A stretch of DNA of 16,041 nucleotides, taken from Firmicutes bacterium UBA1065. Lineage in GTDB: Bacteria > Bacillota > Clostridia > Tissierellales > Sedimentibacteraceae. This document shows, piece by piece, positions 1 to 6,800 of the stretch (positions are counted from its first letter, which is position 1; each line of letters starts with the position of its first letter). The notes under the pieces were generated by a model that saw nothing but the letters and a program-made list of their open reading frames with translations, was not told the origin of the DNA and searched no databases. The DNA is taken from positions 1-16,041 of the forward strand of contig DCDC01000100.1 of NCBI GenBank assembly GCA_002316225.1. The letters are read 5' to 3'. Both the position numbers and the translations under genes were made by a program.

Positions 1-15
1 ACGCTCAGGATGACA
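1..15 (+). repeat. Dispersed palindromic repeat R1, right-end fragment
   Basis: The first 15 bases, ACGCTCAGGATGACA, are the right-hand end of the same repeat seen whole at 3098-3160 and nearly whole at 15984-16041. The rest of this copy lies outside the window. The identification rests on the shared TCAGGATGACA terminus, which is the inverted partner of the TGTCATTCTGA left end of the complete copy. Confidence 0.75.
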
Positions 16-33
16 CAAAGAAAATATTCGCTC

Positions 34-60
34 ACGGTTTATAAATGAATGAAAAACCGT
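34..60. other. Small inverted repeat
   Basis: ACGGTTT (34-40) and AAACCGT (54-60) form a perfect 7-bp dyad around a 13-nt AT-rich loop. No T-run follows on the + strand, so it is not a convincing terminator. It lies 21 bp upstream of the -35 box of the first promoter. No function can be assigned. Confidence 0.4.
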
Positions 61-81
61 CCAAAAATGCAAAAAAGCATA

Positions 82-110
82 TTGACAAACAAAAATTACT
101 ATTGTAAAAT
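82..110 (+). promoter_or_regulatory. Promoter P1 upstream of rpmG
   Basis: A perfect sigma-A-type -35 box TTGACA (82-87) is followed after 17 bp by TAAAAT (105-110), a 5/6 match to the -10 consensus. Transcription would start near 116-119 and run rightwards. The terminator-like hairpin at 127-156 begins only about 10 nt after that start. Either most P1 transcripts end at once, or P1 supplies an attenuated read-through transcript to rpmG-secE-nusG. Confidence 0.7.
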
Positions 111-126
111 AAATTGCTGTTGTAAT

Positions 127-156
127 AAAGCTTTTGCTTGGGCAGAAGCTTTTTTT
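127..156 (+). terminator. Intrinsic terminator downstream of P1
   Basis: AAAGCTTTTGC (127-137) pairs with GCAGAAGCTTT (142-152) around the loop TTGG, giving 11 bp with one G-U pair, and a T-run continues to 156. This is a classic rho-independent terminator. It could end the transcription unit to the left of the window, attenuate P1, or do both. Confidence 0.8.
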
Positions 157-171
157 AGTGAAAACTCAATC

Positions 172-215
172 AATAAACTGTTCTTTTCAATATTAAAAAA
201 TATTGACAGTTTATT
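172..215. promoter_or_regulatory. Long nested inverted repeat overlapping the P2 -35 box
   Basis: Two nested perfect arms are visible: AATAAACTG (172-180) with CAGTTTATT (207-215), and inside them TCAATATT (187-194) with AATATTGA (199-206) around a four-A loop. The only interruption is a six-base bulge (181-186) on the left side. The right half contains the P2 -35 box TTGACA (203-208). It could be a protein operator, or a hairpin in any P1 read-through transcript. It has no terminal U-run, so it is unlikely to be a terminator. Confidence 0.6.
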
Positions 216-231
216 TGATTTGTGTTATCTT
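203..231 (+). promoter_or_regulatory. Promoter P2 for rpmG-secE-nusG
   Basis: TTGACA (203-208) is followed after 17 bp by TATCTT (226-231), a weak -10 preceded by an extended -10 TG at 223-224. The expected start near 238 gives a leader of about 40 nt before rpmG. The -10 region lies within a second perfect dyad, TTATCTT (225-231) with AAGATAA (236-242), and a third small dyad, TCTTAT/ATAAGA, follows at 248-263. Confidence 0.65.
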
Positions 232-279
232 GAGTAAGATAATGGGTTCTTATGCGTATAAGATTCTTGGAGGTGTAAA

Positions 280-429
280 ATGAGAGTAGCAGTAAAGCTG
301 GCTTGTAGTGAATGCAAACAAAGAAATTACGATACAGAAAAAAACAAGAAAGAAAATCCTGAAAGAATTGAATTGAAAAAGTATTGCAAGTTCTGTAAGA
401 AACACACTCTTCACAAGGAAACAAAATAA
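280..429 (+). CDS. rpmG: 50S ribosomal protein L33
   Basis: This is a 49-residue open frame beginning MRVAVKLACSEC and ending HTLHKETK, the full normal length for L33, a small protein of the large ribosomal subunit near the E site. Two cysteine pairs, C9/C12 and C36/C39, form the zinc ribbon, so this is the zinc-binding form rather than the cysteine-free paralogue that many Firmicutes use under zinc limitation. ATG at 280 has the ribosome binding site GGAGGTG at 269-275. It is the first gene of an rpmG-secE-nusG unit, the usual order in Firmicutes, with 12 bp to secE. Zinc binding is inferred from the cysteines; the family assignment is secure. Confidence 0.96.
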   Translation: MRVAVKLACSECKQRNYDTEKNKKENPERIELKKYCKFCKKHTLHKETK

Positions 430-441
430 TGAGGTGGGGTA

Positions 442-654
442 ATGTCAAATAGAGATAGTGAAAAACCAAAATTCACAAGCAAGGTAAAAAACTATTTTAA
501 AGGTGTAAGGTCCGAGCTGAAAAAAGTAAACTGGCCTACAAGAAAAGAATTAACAAATTATACTATAGTAGTATTCTTTACAACATTAGTATTAACAGTT
601 GTAATTTGGGGATTGGATTTTATATTCAGAGGTTTGCTTACAGTTATTGTATAA
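442..654 (+). CDS. secE: Preprotein translocase subunit SecE
   Basis: The 70-residue protein is the short, single-membrane-span SecE typical of Gram-positive bacteria. SecE clamps the SecY channel in the cytoplasmic membrane and is needed for Sec-dependent export. The cytoplasmic amphipathic segment carries the family signature ELKKVNWPTRKEL (residues 25-37), followed by one hydrophobic helix at about residues 41-65 and a very short tail. The basic N-terminus (residues 1-23) is cytoplasmic. ATG at 442 follows GAGGTGG at 431-437. It lies between rpmG and nusG, 12 bp from each, as in most bacteria. Confidence 0.96.
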   Translation: MSNRDSEKPKFTSKVKNYFKGVRSELKKVNWPTRKELTNYTIVVFFTTLVLTVVIWGLDFIFRGLLTVIV

Positions 655-666
655 AAGGAGTAAGGT

Positions 667-1194
667 ATGAAGCAAGAGTCACAAGGGCCAAGATGGTATG
701 TGGTTCATACATATTCGGGACATGAAAACAAGGTGAAGGCAAATATCGAAAAGCTTGTGGAAAGCAGGGAAATGCAGGATACGATATTTGAAGTCAGGGT
801 GCCGGTAGAGGAAGTAACCGAAGTAAAAAACGGCAAGAAAAAGATAAAAGAAAGAAAGATGTTCCCGAGTTATGTTATCGTTAAGATGATAATGACCGAT
901 GAGTCTTGGTATCTTGTAAGGAACACAAGGGGTGTAACTGGCTTCGTAGGGCCCGGCTCAAAACCTGTTCCCCTTACCGACGAAGAGGTAAAGGCTTTGG
1001 GTGTAGTGGAAAGACTTCCGGCTATTGAGCTTGAAGCAGGGGATACAATCAAGGTTAAGGAAGGTCCCTTTGAAGATTTCATCGGCACTGTTGAAAGTGT
1101 CAGCCAGGAAAAAAGAAAAGTTAAAGCTTTTGTATCAATGTTCGGAAGAGAAACTCTTATCGAGCTTGATTATGACCAGATTGAAAAAGTATAA
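667..1194 (+). CDS. nusG: Transcription termination/antitermination protein NusG
   Basis: This 175-residue protein has the two-domain layout of NusG. The N-terminal NGN domain begins at WYVVHTYSGHENKV (residues 10-23) and includes MFPSYVIVKM (65-74) and the VRNTRGVTGFVG segment (84-95). A linker leads to a C-terminal KOW domain at about residues 124-152 (GDTIKVKEGPFEDFIGTV). NusG binds the clamp of elongating RNA polymerase, modulates pausing, and links the polymerase to the ribosome through S10 or to Rho. ATG at 667 has AAGGAG at 655-660. The stop codon lies in the loop of a hairpin (1180-1206), described among the findings. Confidence 0.98.
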   Translation: MKQESQGPRWYVVHTYSGHENKVKANIEKLVESREMQDTIFEVRVPVEEVTEVKNGKKKIKERKMFPSYVIVKMIMTDESWYLVRNTRGVTGFVGPGSKPVPLTDEEVKALGVVERLPAIELEAGDTIKVKEGPFEDFIGTVESVSQEKRKVKAFVSMFGRETLIELDYDQIEKV

Positions 1195-1239
1195 TTACTT
1201 TTCAATATAACATCGTTATGCGATGAAGGAGGTGCAAGT

Positions 1240-1665
1240 ATGGCAAAAAAGGTAACAGCTGTAGTAAAACTGCAAATACCGGCAGGTAAAGCTACTCCGG
1301 CTCCACCGGTTGGTACGGCATTGGGACCCCATGGTGTGAATATTATGGGATTTTGCAAGGAATTCAATGCAAGAACAGCCGACCAGGCAGGAATGATAAT
1401 ACCGGTTGTATTGACCGTATATCAGGATAGATCTTTTACATTTATCACAAAGACTCCACCGGTTGCAGTTCTTATAAAAAAAGCAGTTGGTATTGAAAGC
1501 GGTTCACCGGAACCGAACAAAAAGAAAGTTGCTACATTATCAAAGGCAAAATGCGAAGAAATCGCAAGGTTAAAAATGCCGGATTTAAATGCAAATACTA
1601 TCGAAGCAGCCATGAGACTGGTAGCAGGTACTGCCAGAAGTATGGGAGTAGAAGTAGAGAAATAG
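1240..1665 (+). CDS. rplK: 50S ribosomal protein L11
   Basis: The full-length 141-residue L11 starts MAKKVTAVVKLQIPAGKATP and keeps the proline-rich N-terminal segment that contacts thiopeptide antibiotics and elongation factors at the GTPase-associated centre. The C-terminal half (about residue 70 on) is the domain that binds 23S rRNA helices 43-44. ATG at 1240 has an extended ribosome binding site AAGGAGGTG at 1226-1234. The gene ends with tandem in-frame stops TAG TAA, within a perfect 8-bp tandem duplication (TAGTAACA twice, 1663-1678). rplA follows after 66 bp of regulatory sequence. Confidence 0.98.
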   Translation: MAKKVTAVVKLQIPAGKATPAPPVGTALGPHGVNIMGFCKEFNARTADQAGMIIPVVLTVYQDRSFTFITKTPPVAVLIKKAVGIESGSPEPNKKKVATLSKAKCEEIARLKMPDLNANTIEAAMRLVAGTARSMGVEVEK

Positions 1666-1684
1666 TAACATAGTAACATGGCAA

Positions 1685-1715
1685 GTGGGAGGCCGATAGA
1701 AGGCTGCTTGACCAC
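1685..1715 (+). promoter_or_regulatory. Candidate L1-binding mRNA hairpin before rplA
   Basis: GUGG (1685-1688) pairs with CCAC (1712-1715) and GCC (1692-1694) pairs with GGC (1702-1704). Between the two stems lie GAG on the left (1689-1691) and UGCUUGA on the right (1705-1711). This asymmetric loop between short GC stems, with GUGGGAG on the 5' strand, resembles the L1 site in helices 76-78 of 23S rRNA and known L1 operators in mRNA. The outer stem directly abuts the rplA ribosome binding site AAGGAGG (1716-1722), so bound L1 could block initiation. The structure is seen; regulation is inferred. Confidence 0.55.
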
Positions 1716-1731
1716 AAGGAGGGAAAATAAT

Positions 1732-2430
1732 ATGCCAAAAAGAGGAAAGAAATATCAAGACAGTGTAAAATCATACGACAAGACAAAATTATACGACATG
1801 CAGGAAGCTGTGGAAGTAATGCTTTCAACAGCAAAGGCTAAATTCGATGAAACGGTTGAAGTTCATCTGAAATTAGGAGTAGACTCAAGACATGCGGACC
1901 AACAGGTAAGAGGTGCCGTAGTTTTACCACACGGAACAGGAAAAACCGTTCGTGTATTAGTATTCGCCAAGGGCGATAAGGCTAAGGAAGCCCAGGAAGC
2001 CGGAGCAGATTTCGTAGGCGAAGCTGAATTGGCCGACAAGATTCAAAAGGAAAACTGGTTTGATTTCGATGTTGTTATTGCAACACCGGACATGATGGGT
2101 GTTGTAGGAAAATTAGGTAGGATTTTAGGACCCAAGGGCTTAATGCCAAACCCGAAATCAGGAACGGTTACCTTTGATGTAGCTAAGGCTATTCAGGAGA
2201 TTAAAGCAGGTAAGGTTGAATACAGGCTTGATAAAACAAACATTATTCACGTTCCTGTAGGAAAGGTATCGTTTGGTGCAGAAAAAATAATCGATAACTT
2301 AAAGGTTATACTTGAAGCAGTTATTAAAGCTAAACCGGCAGCAGCCAAGGGAAAATACCTTAAGAGCGTAACCATTGCAAGCACAATGGGTCCGGGAGTC
2401 AAGCTGAATACTACCAAGTTAATGGATTAA
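1732..2430 (+). CDS. rplA: 50S ribosomal protein L1
   Basis: The 232-residue protein begins MPKRGKKYQDSVKSYDKTKLY and has the two-domain L1 fold, including the conserved GKTVRVLVFAKG (about residues 78-89) and LGRILGPKGLMPNPKSGTV (about residues 128-146) segments. L1 forms the mobile stalk of the 50S subunit at the E site and in many bacteria represses its own mRNA. An in-frame ATG at 1678 would add 18 residues, but it has no ribosome binding site and that stretch folds as the probable L1 operator. ATG at 1732 follows AAGGAGG (1716-1722) and gives the family's N-terminus and length. Confidence 0.97.
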   Translation: MPKRGKKYQDSVKSYDKTKLYDMQEAVEVMLSTAKAKFDETVEVHLKLGVDSRHADQQVRGAVVLPHGTGKTVRVLVFAKGDKAKEAQEAGADFVGEAELADKIQKENWFDFDVVIATPDMMGVVGKLGRILGPKGLMPNPKSGTVTFDVAKAIQEIKAGKVEYRLDKTNIIHVPVGKVSFGAEKIIDNLKVILEAVIKAKPAAAKGKYLKSVTIASTMGPGVKLNTTKLMD

Positions 2431-2465
2431 TCTGCATCAGTGGTTAGATTAGGCAAAATTGAATA

Positions 2466-2558
2466 CAATACCGCAGACAGCCGGTACCTGAAGGGGTTTA
2501 AATATCCGGCCGAGGTAAGATAATAGATTCTATCTCTTCGTCTGCGGAGAGATTTTTT
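2466..2558 (+). ncRNA. L10 (rplJ) leader with transcription attenuator
   Basis: The 148 bp between rplA and rplJ hold a structured leader of the L10-leader type known from Firmicutes. CCGCAGAC (2471-2478) can pair perfectly with GTCTGCGG (2540-2547), closing a domain that contains GCCGG/CCGGC (2480-2484 with 2506-2510) or, alternatively, TACCT/AGGTA (2485-2489 with 2513-2517). The competing terminator is ATCTCTTC (2532-2539) with GGAGAGAT (2546-2553) and a T-run to 2558. AGATA (2518-2522) can also pair with TATCT (2531-2535), which would break the terminator. By analogy with B. subtilis, the L10-(L7/L12) complex would bind here and favour termination. No feature is seen in 2431-2465. Confidence 0.85.
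2532..2558 (+). terminator. Attenuator terminator of the L10 leader
   Basis: An 8-bp stem with one G-U pair (2532-2539 with 2546-2553) encloses the loop GTCTGC and is followed by six Ts (2553-2558). It sits immediately before the rplJ ribosome binding site. The loop and upper stem are complementary to 2471-2478, so the two foldings exclude each other. Confidence 0.85.
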
Positions 2559-2578
2559 GTTTGAAGGAGGTGCAACAA

Positions 2579-3085
2579 TTGAATCAGTCAGTTTTAGAAA
2601 AGAAAAAACAAGTAGTTAGCGAAATTGCCGAGAAACTAAGGAATGCCAAATCGGTTGTTTTGGTTGAATACAAGGGCTTAACGGTTGAAAAGGCTACTGA
2701 ATTGAGAAACAAATGCAGGGAAGCCGGAGTTGAATATAAAGTTTATAAGAACACTTTAATGCGTTTTGCTTTTGAAGAATTGGGCTACAATGAAATGTCA
2801 GCCAACCTGGAAGGACCTAATGCCATTGCTTTTTCATATGATGATGAAGTTTCGGCTGCAAGAGTTACCAATGCTTTTGCTGAAGACAGCAATGAAACCT
2901 TGGTGTTGAAAGCAGGAATTGCCGAAGGTAAGATTTTAAATGCAAAAGAAGTTAAGGCCCTGGCAAAGGTACCGCCAAGAGAAGTTCTGCTTGGACAGTT
3001 GGCAGGTGTATTGCTTGGAAATATCAGAAATCTTGCTTATATGCTTGACCAGATAAGCAAAAAGGGAGAAGGAGAAGTAGCATAA
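2579..3085 (+). CDS. rplJ: 50S ribosomal protein L10
   Basis: L10 anchors the L7/L12 dimers to 23S rRNA and forms the base of the ribosomal stalk. The 168-residue protein begins MNQSVLEKKKQVVSEIAEKL and shows the conserved VVLVEYKGLTV (about residues 26-36) and VYKNTLMRFA (about 54-63) segments. The C-terminal helix (LAYMLDQISKKGEGEVA) is the L7/L12-docking region. The start is TTG at 2579, 8 nt after AAGGAGG (2564-2570). The upstream in-frame TTG at 2561 is rejected because it precedes and overlaps the ribosome binding site. Expression is probably set by the attenuator directly upstream. The dispersed repeat R1 begins 12 bp after the stop codon. Confidence 0.96.
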   Translation: MNQSVLEKKKQVVSEIAEKLRNAKSVVLVEYKGLTVEKATELRNKCREAGVEYKVYKNTLMRFAFEELGYNEMSANLEGPNAIAFSYDDEVSAARVTNAFAEDSNETLVLKAGIAEGKILNAKEVKALAKVPPREVLLGQLAGVLLGNIRNLAYMLDQISKKGEGEVA

Positions 3086-3097
3086 ATCTCTCTATCC

Positions 3098-3160
3098 TGT
3101 CATTCTGAGGGCTACAGCCTGAAAAATCCATGGGATCCTTCACTGGCGTTCAGGATGACA
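3098..3160 (+). repeat. Dispersed palindromic repeat R1, complete copy between rplJ and rplL
   Basis: This 63-bp element has imperfect inverted ends, TGTCATTCTGA (3098-3108) and TCAGGATGACA (3150-3160). Inside are a short GGC-TACA-GCC hairpin and a second near-palindrome centred on ATCCATGGGAT. The copy starting at 15984 shares the same order of parts with scattered substitutions. No transposase is present and no clear target-site duplication is visible, so it looks like a non-autonomous or REP/MITE-like repeat. In RNA it would form a long hairpin between the rplJ and rplL cistrons. Confidence 0.85.
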
Positions 3161-3209
3161 TAAAAAATTAAAGGAAAAATTAATCTACAATTATATAGGA
3201 GGAAATAAA

Positions 3210-3590
3210 ATGGCAAGTGAAAAAATCACAAACTTCATAGAAGAAATAAAGAAATTAACAGTATTGGAATTAAATGAATTAGTAAAAGCAATAGAAGAAG
3301 AATTCGGAGTATCAGCAGCAGCTCCCGTAGCAGTTGCAGGCGGAGCTACAGCCGCAGCAGCTCCGGTTGAAGAAGAAAAGACTGAATTCGATGTAGTTCT
3401 TACATCAGCAGGAGCAGGAAAGATTAAAGTTATCAAGGTAGTAAGAGAATTAACAGGCCTTGGCTTGAAAGAAGCAAAGGATGCGGTTGATGGAGTTCCT
3501 TCCGTAATTAAGGCAGGCGTACCTAAGGAAGAAGCAGAAAAAGCTAAGGAAGCTTTGGAAGCTGAAGGCGCAACTGTTGAAATTAAATAG
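3210..3590 (+). CDS. rplL: 50S ribosomal protein L7/L12
   Basis: The 126-residue stalk protein has the three expected parts: an N-terminal dimerization and L10-binding domain (residues 1 to about 34, ending KAIEEEFGVSAAA), an Ala/Pro/Gly-rich flexible hinge (about 35-54) and a C-terminal factor-binding domain (about 57-126, with GAGKIKVIKVVRELTGLGLKEAK written here as two conserved runs, GAGKIKVIKVVRE and LTGLGLKEAK). It recruits IF2, EF-Tu, EF-G and RF3 to the ribosome and is needed in several copies per L10. ATG at 3210 follows AGGAGG (3197-3202). Repeat R1 separates it from rplJ, and a bulged terminator follows, so it forms the end of the rplJL unit. Confidence 0.98.
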   Translation: MASEKITNFIEEIKKLTVLELNELVKAIEEEFGVSAAAPVAVAGGATAAAAPVEEEKTEFDVVLTSAGAGKIKVIKVVRELTGLGLKEAKDAVDGVPSVIKAGVPKEEAEKAKEALEAEGATVEIK

Positions 3591-3600
3591 TTAAACCAGA

Positions 3601-3662
3601 AAAAAAGGACATACCTCGACACGACAGGATTACCTTTGTCAAAAGGAGGCATGTCCTTTTTT
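3601..3662 (+). terminator. Bulged terminator/attenuator between rplL and rpoB
   Basis: GGACAT (3607-3612) pairs with ATGTCC (3651-3656). After an A/C mismatch, CCTC (3614-3617) pairs with GAGG (3646-3649), and an inner hairpin GACA-GG/CC-TGTC (3623-3640) caps the structure. Six Ts (3657-3662) follow. Position and form match the partial terminator that sets the ribosomal protein to polymerase ratio in E. coli; partial read-through here is inference. Confidence 0.8.
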
Positions 3663-3725
3663 ATCTTATTTGTAATAATTTACAGGAAATTGGTAAAAAA
3701 TACTAAGCAGTGATGAAAAAAGATG

Positions 3726-3754
3726 TTGACAGAAAATTTTATTGGTGATAATAT
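3726..3754 (+). promoter_or_regulatory. Promoter for rpoBC
   Basis: A perfect -35 TTGACA (3726-3731) is followed after 17 bp by TAATAT (3749-3754), preceded by an extended -10 TG at 3746-3747. Alternative -10 readings with 15- or 20-bp spacing exist (GATAAT 3747-3752, TATTAT 3752-3757). The start would be near 3761, giving rpoB a leader of about 65 nt. It lies 63 bp beyond the rplL terminator, so rpoBC can be transcribed independently of rplJL. Confidence 0.7.
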
Positions 3755-3825
3755 TATGTATTGCCATTAATGTGTAAGGTTGGCATAGAATTTGTAAGTC
3801 AAAAATATTACTAAGGGGTGAAAAG

Positions 3826-6800
3826 ATGCCGCATCCTGTGAAAATAGGTAATAGGGTAAGGATGTCTTACTCGAAAATTAATGAAGTTTTAGAATTGCCG
3901 GACTTAATCGAGGTTCAGAAAAAATCTTACGAATGGTTCCTAAATGAAGGACTGAAAGAGGTTTTTGATGACATATCACCAATAGAGGATTATACCGGCA
4001 ATTTAATTCTGGAATTTGTTGATCATTCTTTAGACGGCGAGCCCAAGTTCAGCCAGATTGAGTGTAAAGAAAGAGATGCAACATATTCCGTGCCTCTAAA
4101 ACTTAAAGTGCGATTGATAAATAAGGAAACAGGCGAAATTAAGGAACAAGAAGCATTTATGGGTGAATTCCCTCTCATGACCGAAAAGGGTACATTCATA
4201 ATAAACGGTGCGGAACGTGTTGTTGTCAGCCAGTTAGTCAGGTCACCCGGTGTTTATTACAACATGACCAGGGATAAGGTTGGTAAGGAATTATATGATG
4301 CAACGGTTATTCCCAACAGGGGAGCCTGGTTGGAATTTGAAACGGATTCCAATGATATAGTTTACGTTAGAATAGACAGGACAAGAAAACTTCCCATAAC
4401 GGTACTTGTGAGAGCCATGGATGTTCCTACCAATGCCGAGTTGATTGAGATGCTGGGAGAAACCGAGCAGCTTTTGAAAACTTTGGAAAAGGACAACACT
4501 ACCAACTCGGAAGAAGCCTTAATTGAAATTTATAAGAGACTTAGACCGGGAGAACCTCCTACATACGACAGTGCCAAGTCATTAATCAAGTCTTTATTTT
4601 TTGATTTTAAAAGGTATGACCTCGCCAAGGTGGGCAGGTACAAATTAAATAAAAAGCTCAGTCTGGAAAACAGAATAATAGGAAAGCGTGCAGCAGAAGA
4701 TATAATTGATAAGGAAACAGGCGAAGTATTGGTTGCCAAAGGCGATGTATTCGATGAAGAATCTATTTTTAAATTGGAAGCAGCAGGCATTTTTTCCGTT
4801 AATATTTTAAATTCAGATGAAAAAGTAACAAAGATAATAAGCAATAAATTTGTTGACCCAAAGGTATTTGGATTAGATAAATCAGGTATAGATTTAGAAA
4901 AATTGGGAGTCAAGGAGAAAGTTTACTATCCGGTAATGAAAAAAATACTGGAAGAAAACAGCTCCAAAGAAGACATTGAAAAAGCCATAATCGAGTCATT
5001 GAAGCAGGTTCCGGCCGCTGAAAACAACATATTGGAAAAGGAAGGGGAAGAAAAATATTCCCTGTCTCCAAAGCATATCATAAAGGATGATATGTATGCG
5101 GCTGTAAACTATCATTTTGGTTTATTCAGAGGAATAGGCAAGATCGATGACATCGACCACCTCGGCAACAGAAGGCTGCGCTCCGTAGGGGAGCTCCTTC
5201 AAAACCAGGTAAGGGTAGGCCTGTCAAGAATGGAAAGAGTAGTCAGGGAAAGAATGACTATCCAGGATGTGGATGTTGTAACTCCCCAGGTTTTAATAAA
5301 CATCAGGCCCGTGTCAGCGGCCATCAAGGAGTTTTTCGGCTCCAGCCAGTTGTCCCAGTTTATGGACCAGACCAATCCATTGGCTGAGCTGACTCACAAA
5401 AGAAGAATGTCGGCTCTTGGTCCCGGAGGATTGTCAAGAGACAGGGCAAGCTTTGAAGTAAGAGACGTTCACCATTCTCACTACGGCAGAATGTGTCCCA
5501 TAGAAACCCCCGAAGGTCCCAATATAGGACTTATCACATCTTTAGCTACCTATGCAAGGATTAATGATTACGGGTTCTTAGAGTCTCCCTACCGAAGAGT
5601 TGATAAGAAAACAGGCAAAGTTACCGATATAATAGATTATCTCACTGCAGATGTTGAAGATACAAAAATAATAGCACAAGCCAACGAACCTCTAAACCCG
5701 GATGGTACTTTTGTACACAGCCGTGTAGTTGTTAGGGGTATCGACGGTATTAATGAAATTGTTCCGAGAGAAATGGTTGATTACATGGAAGTATCTCCAA
5801 AACAGGTAATCTCCATCGGTACGGGCATGATTCCATTTTTGGAAAACGACGATGCTAACCGTGCCCTGATGGGGGCCAACATGCAGAGGCAGGCAGTGCC
5901 CTTGTTGGTAACCGAAACGCCTATCATCGGAACAGGTTTGGAGCATAAGGCAGCAAGAGATTCCGGTGCCGTAGTCATAGCTGAGCATGACGGGAAGGTT
6001 GTTTCGGTAACCGCCTCGGAAATCATGATAAGAAGAAACGACAACGGCATGATTGACAAGTATTCCCTTTTGAAGTTCAAGCGTTCGAACAGCGGTACTT
6101 GTATAAATCAAAAGCCGATAGTATATAAGGGGGATGAAGTAAAAAGAGGTCAGATTATAGCTGACGGACCTTCAACCCATGACGGGGATATGGCTATAGG
6201 AAAGAACCTTCTTATAGGATTCATGACCTGGGAAGGATATAACTACGAAGATGCCATGCTCCTGAATGAAAGACTTGTTAAAGAAGATGTCTTAACTTCC
6301 ATTCATATTGAGGAATATGAATCGGAAGCAAGGGATACAAAACTTGGTCCCGAAGAAATAACCAGGGACATTCCAAATGTGGGAGATGATTCCCTCAAGG
6401 ATTTGGATGAAAGAGGAATAATAAGAATAGGTGCCGAGGTTAAATCAGGCGATATCCTCGTAGGCAAGGTTACTCCAAAGGGTGAAACTGAACTTACGGC
6501 CGAAGAAAGACTTTTAAGAGCAATATTCGGTGAAAAGGCAAGAGAGGTAAGGGATACCTCCTTGAAGGTACCTCACGGAGAAAGCGGAATTGTTGTTGAC
6601 GTAAAAGTCTTTACAAGGGAAAACGGCGATGAACTGAGCCCCGGAGTAAGCAAGCTCGTAAGAGTGTATGTGGCAACAAAACGTAAAATAAACGTAGGCG
6701 ACAAGATGTGCGGGCGTCACGGAAACAAAGGTGTTATTTCAATGATTCTTCCCGAAGAAGACATGCCCTTCCTGCCGGACGGAACTCCTCTTGATGTAGT

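Noticed and set aside
49..237. 62-codon open frame before rpmG
   Set aside because: It has no ribosome binding site, runs through a promoter, a terminator hairpin and an inverted repeat, and its translation has biased, non-protein-like composition.
2561..2581. Longer rplJ starting at TTG 2561
   Set aside because: That codon lies just before and overlaps the ribosome binding site AAGGAGG; TTG at 2579 has correct spacing and gives the family N-terminus.
5341..5445. Rifampicin-resistance substitutions in RpoB
   Set aside because: The residues equivalent to E. coli Q513, D516, H526 and S531 are all wild type.
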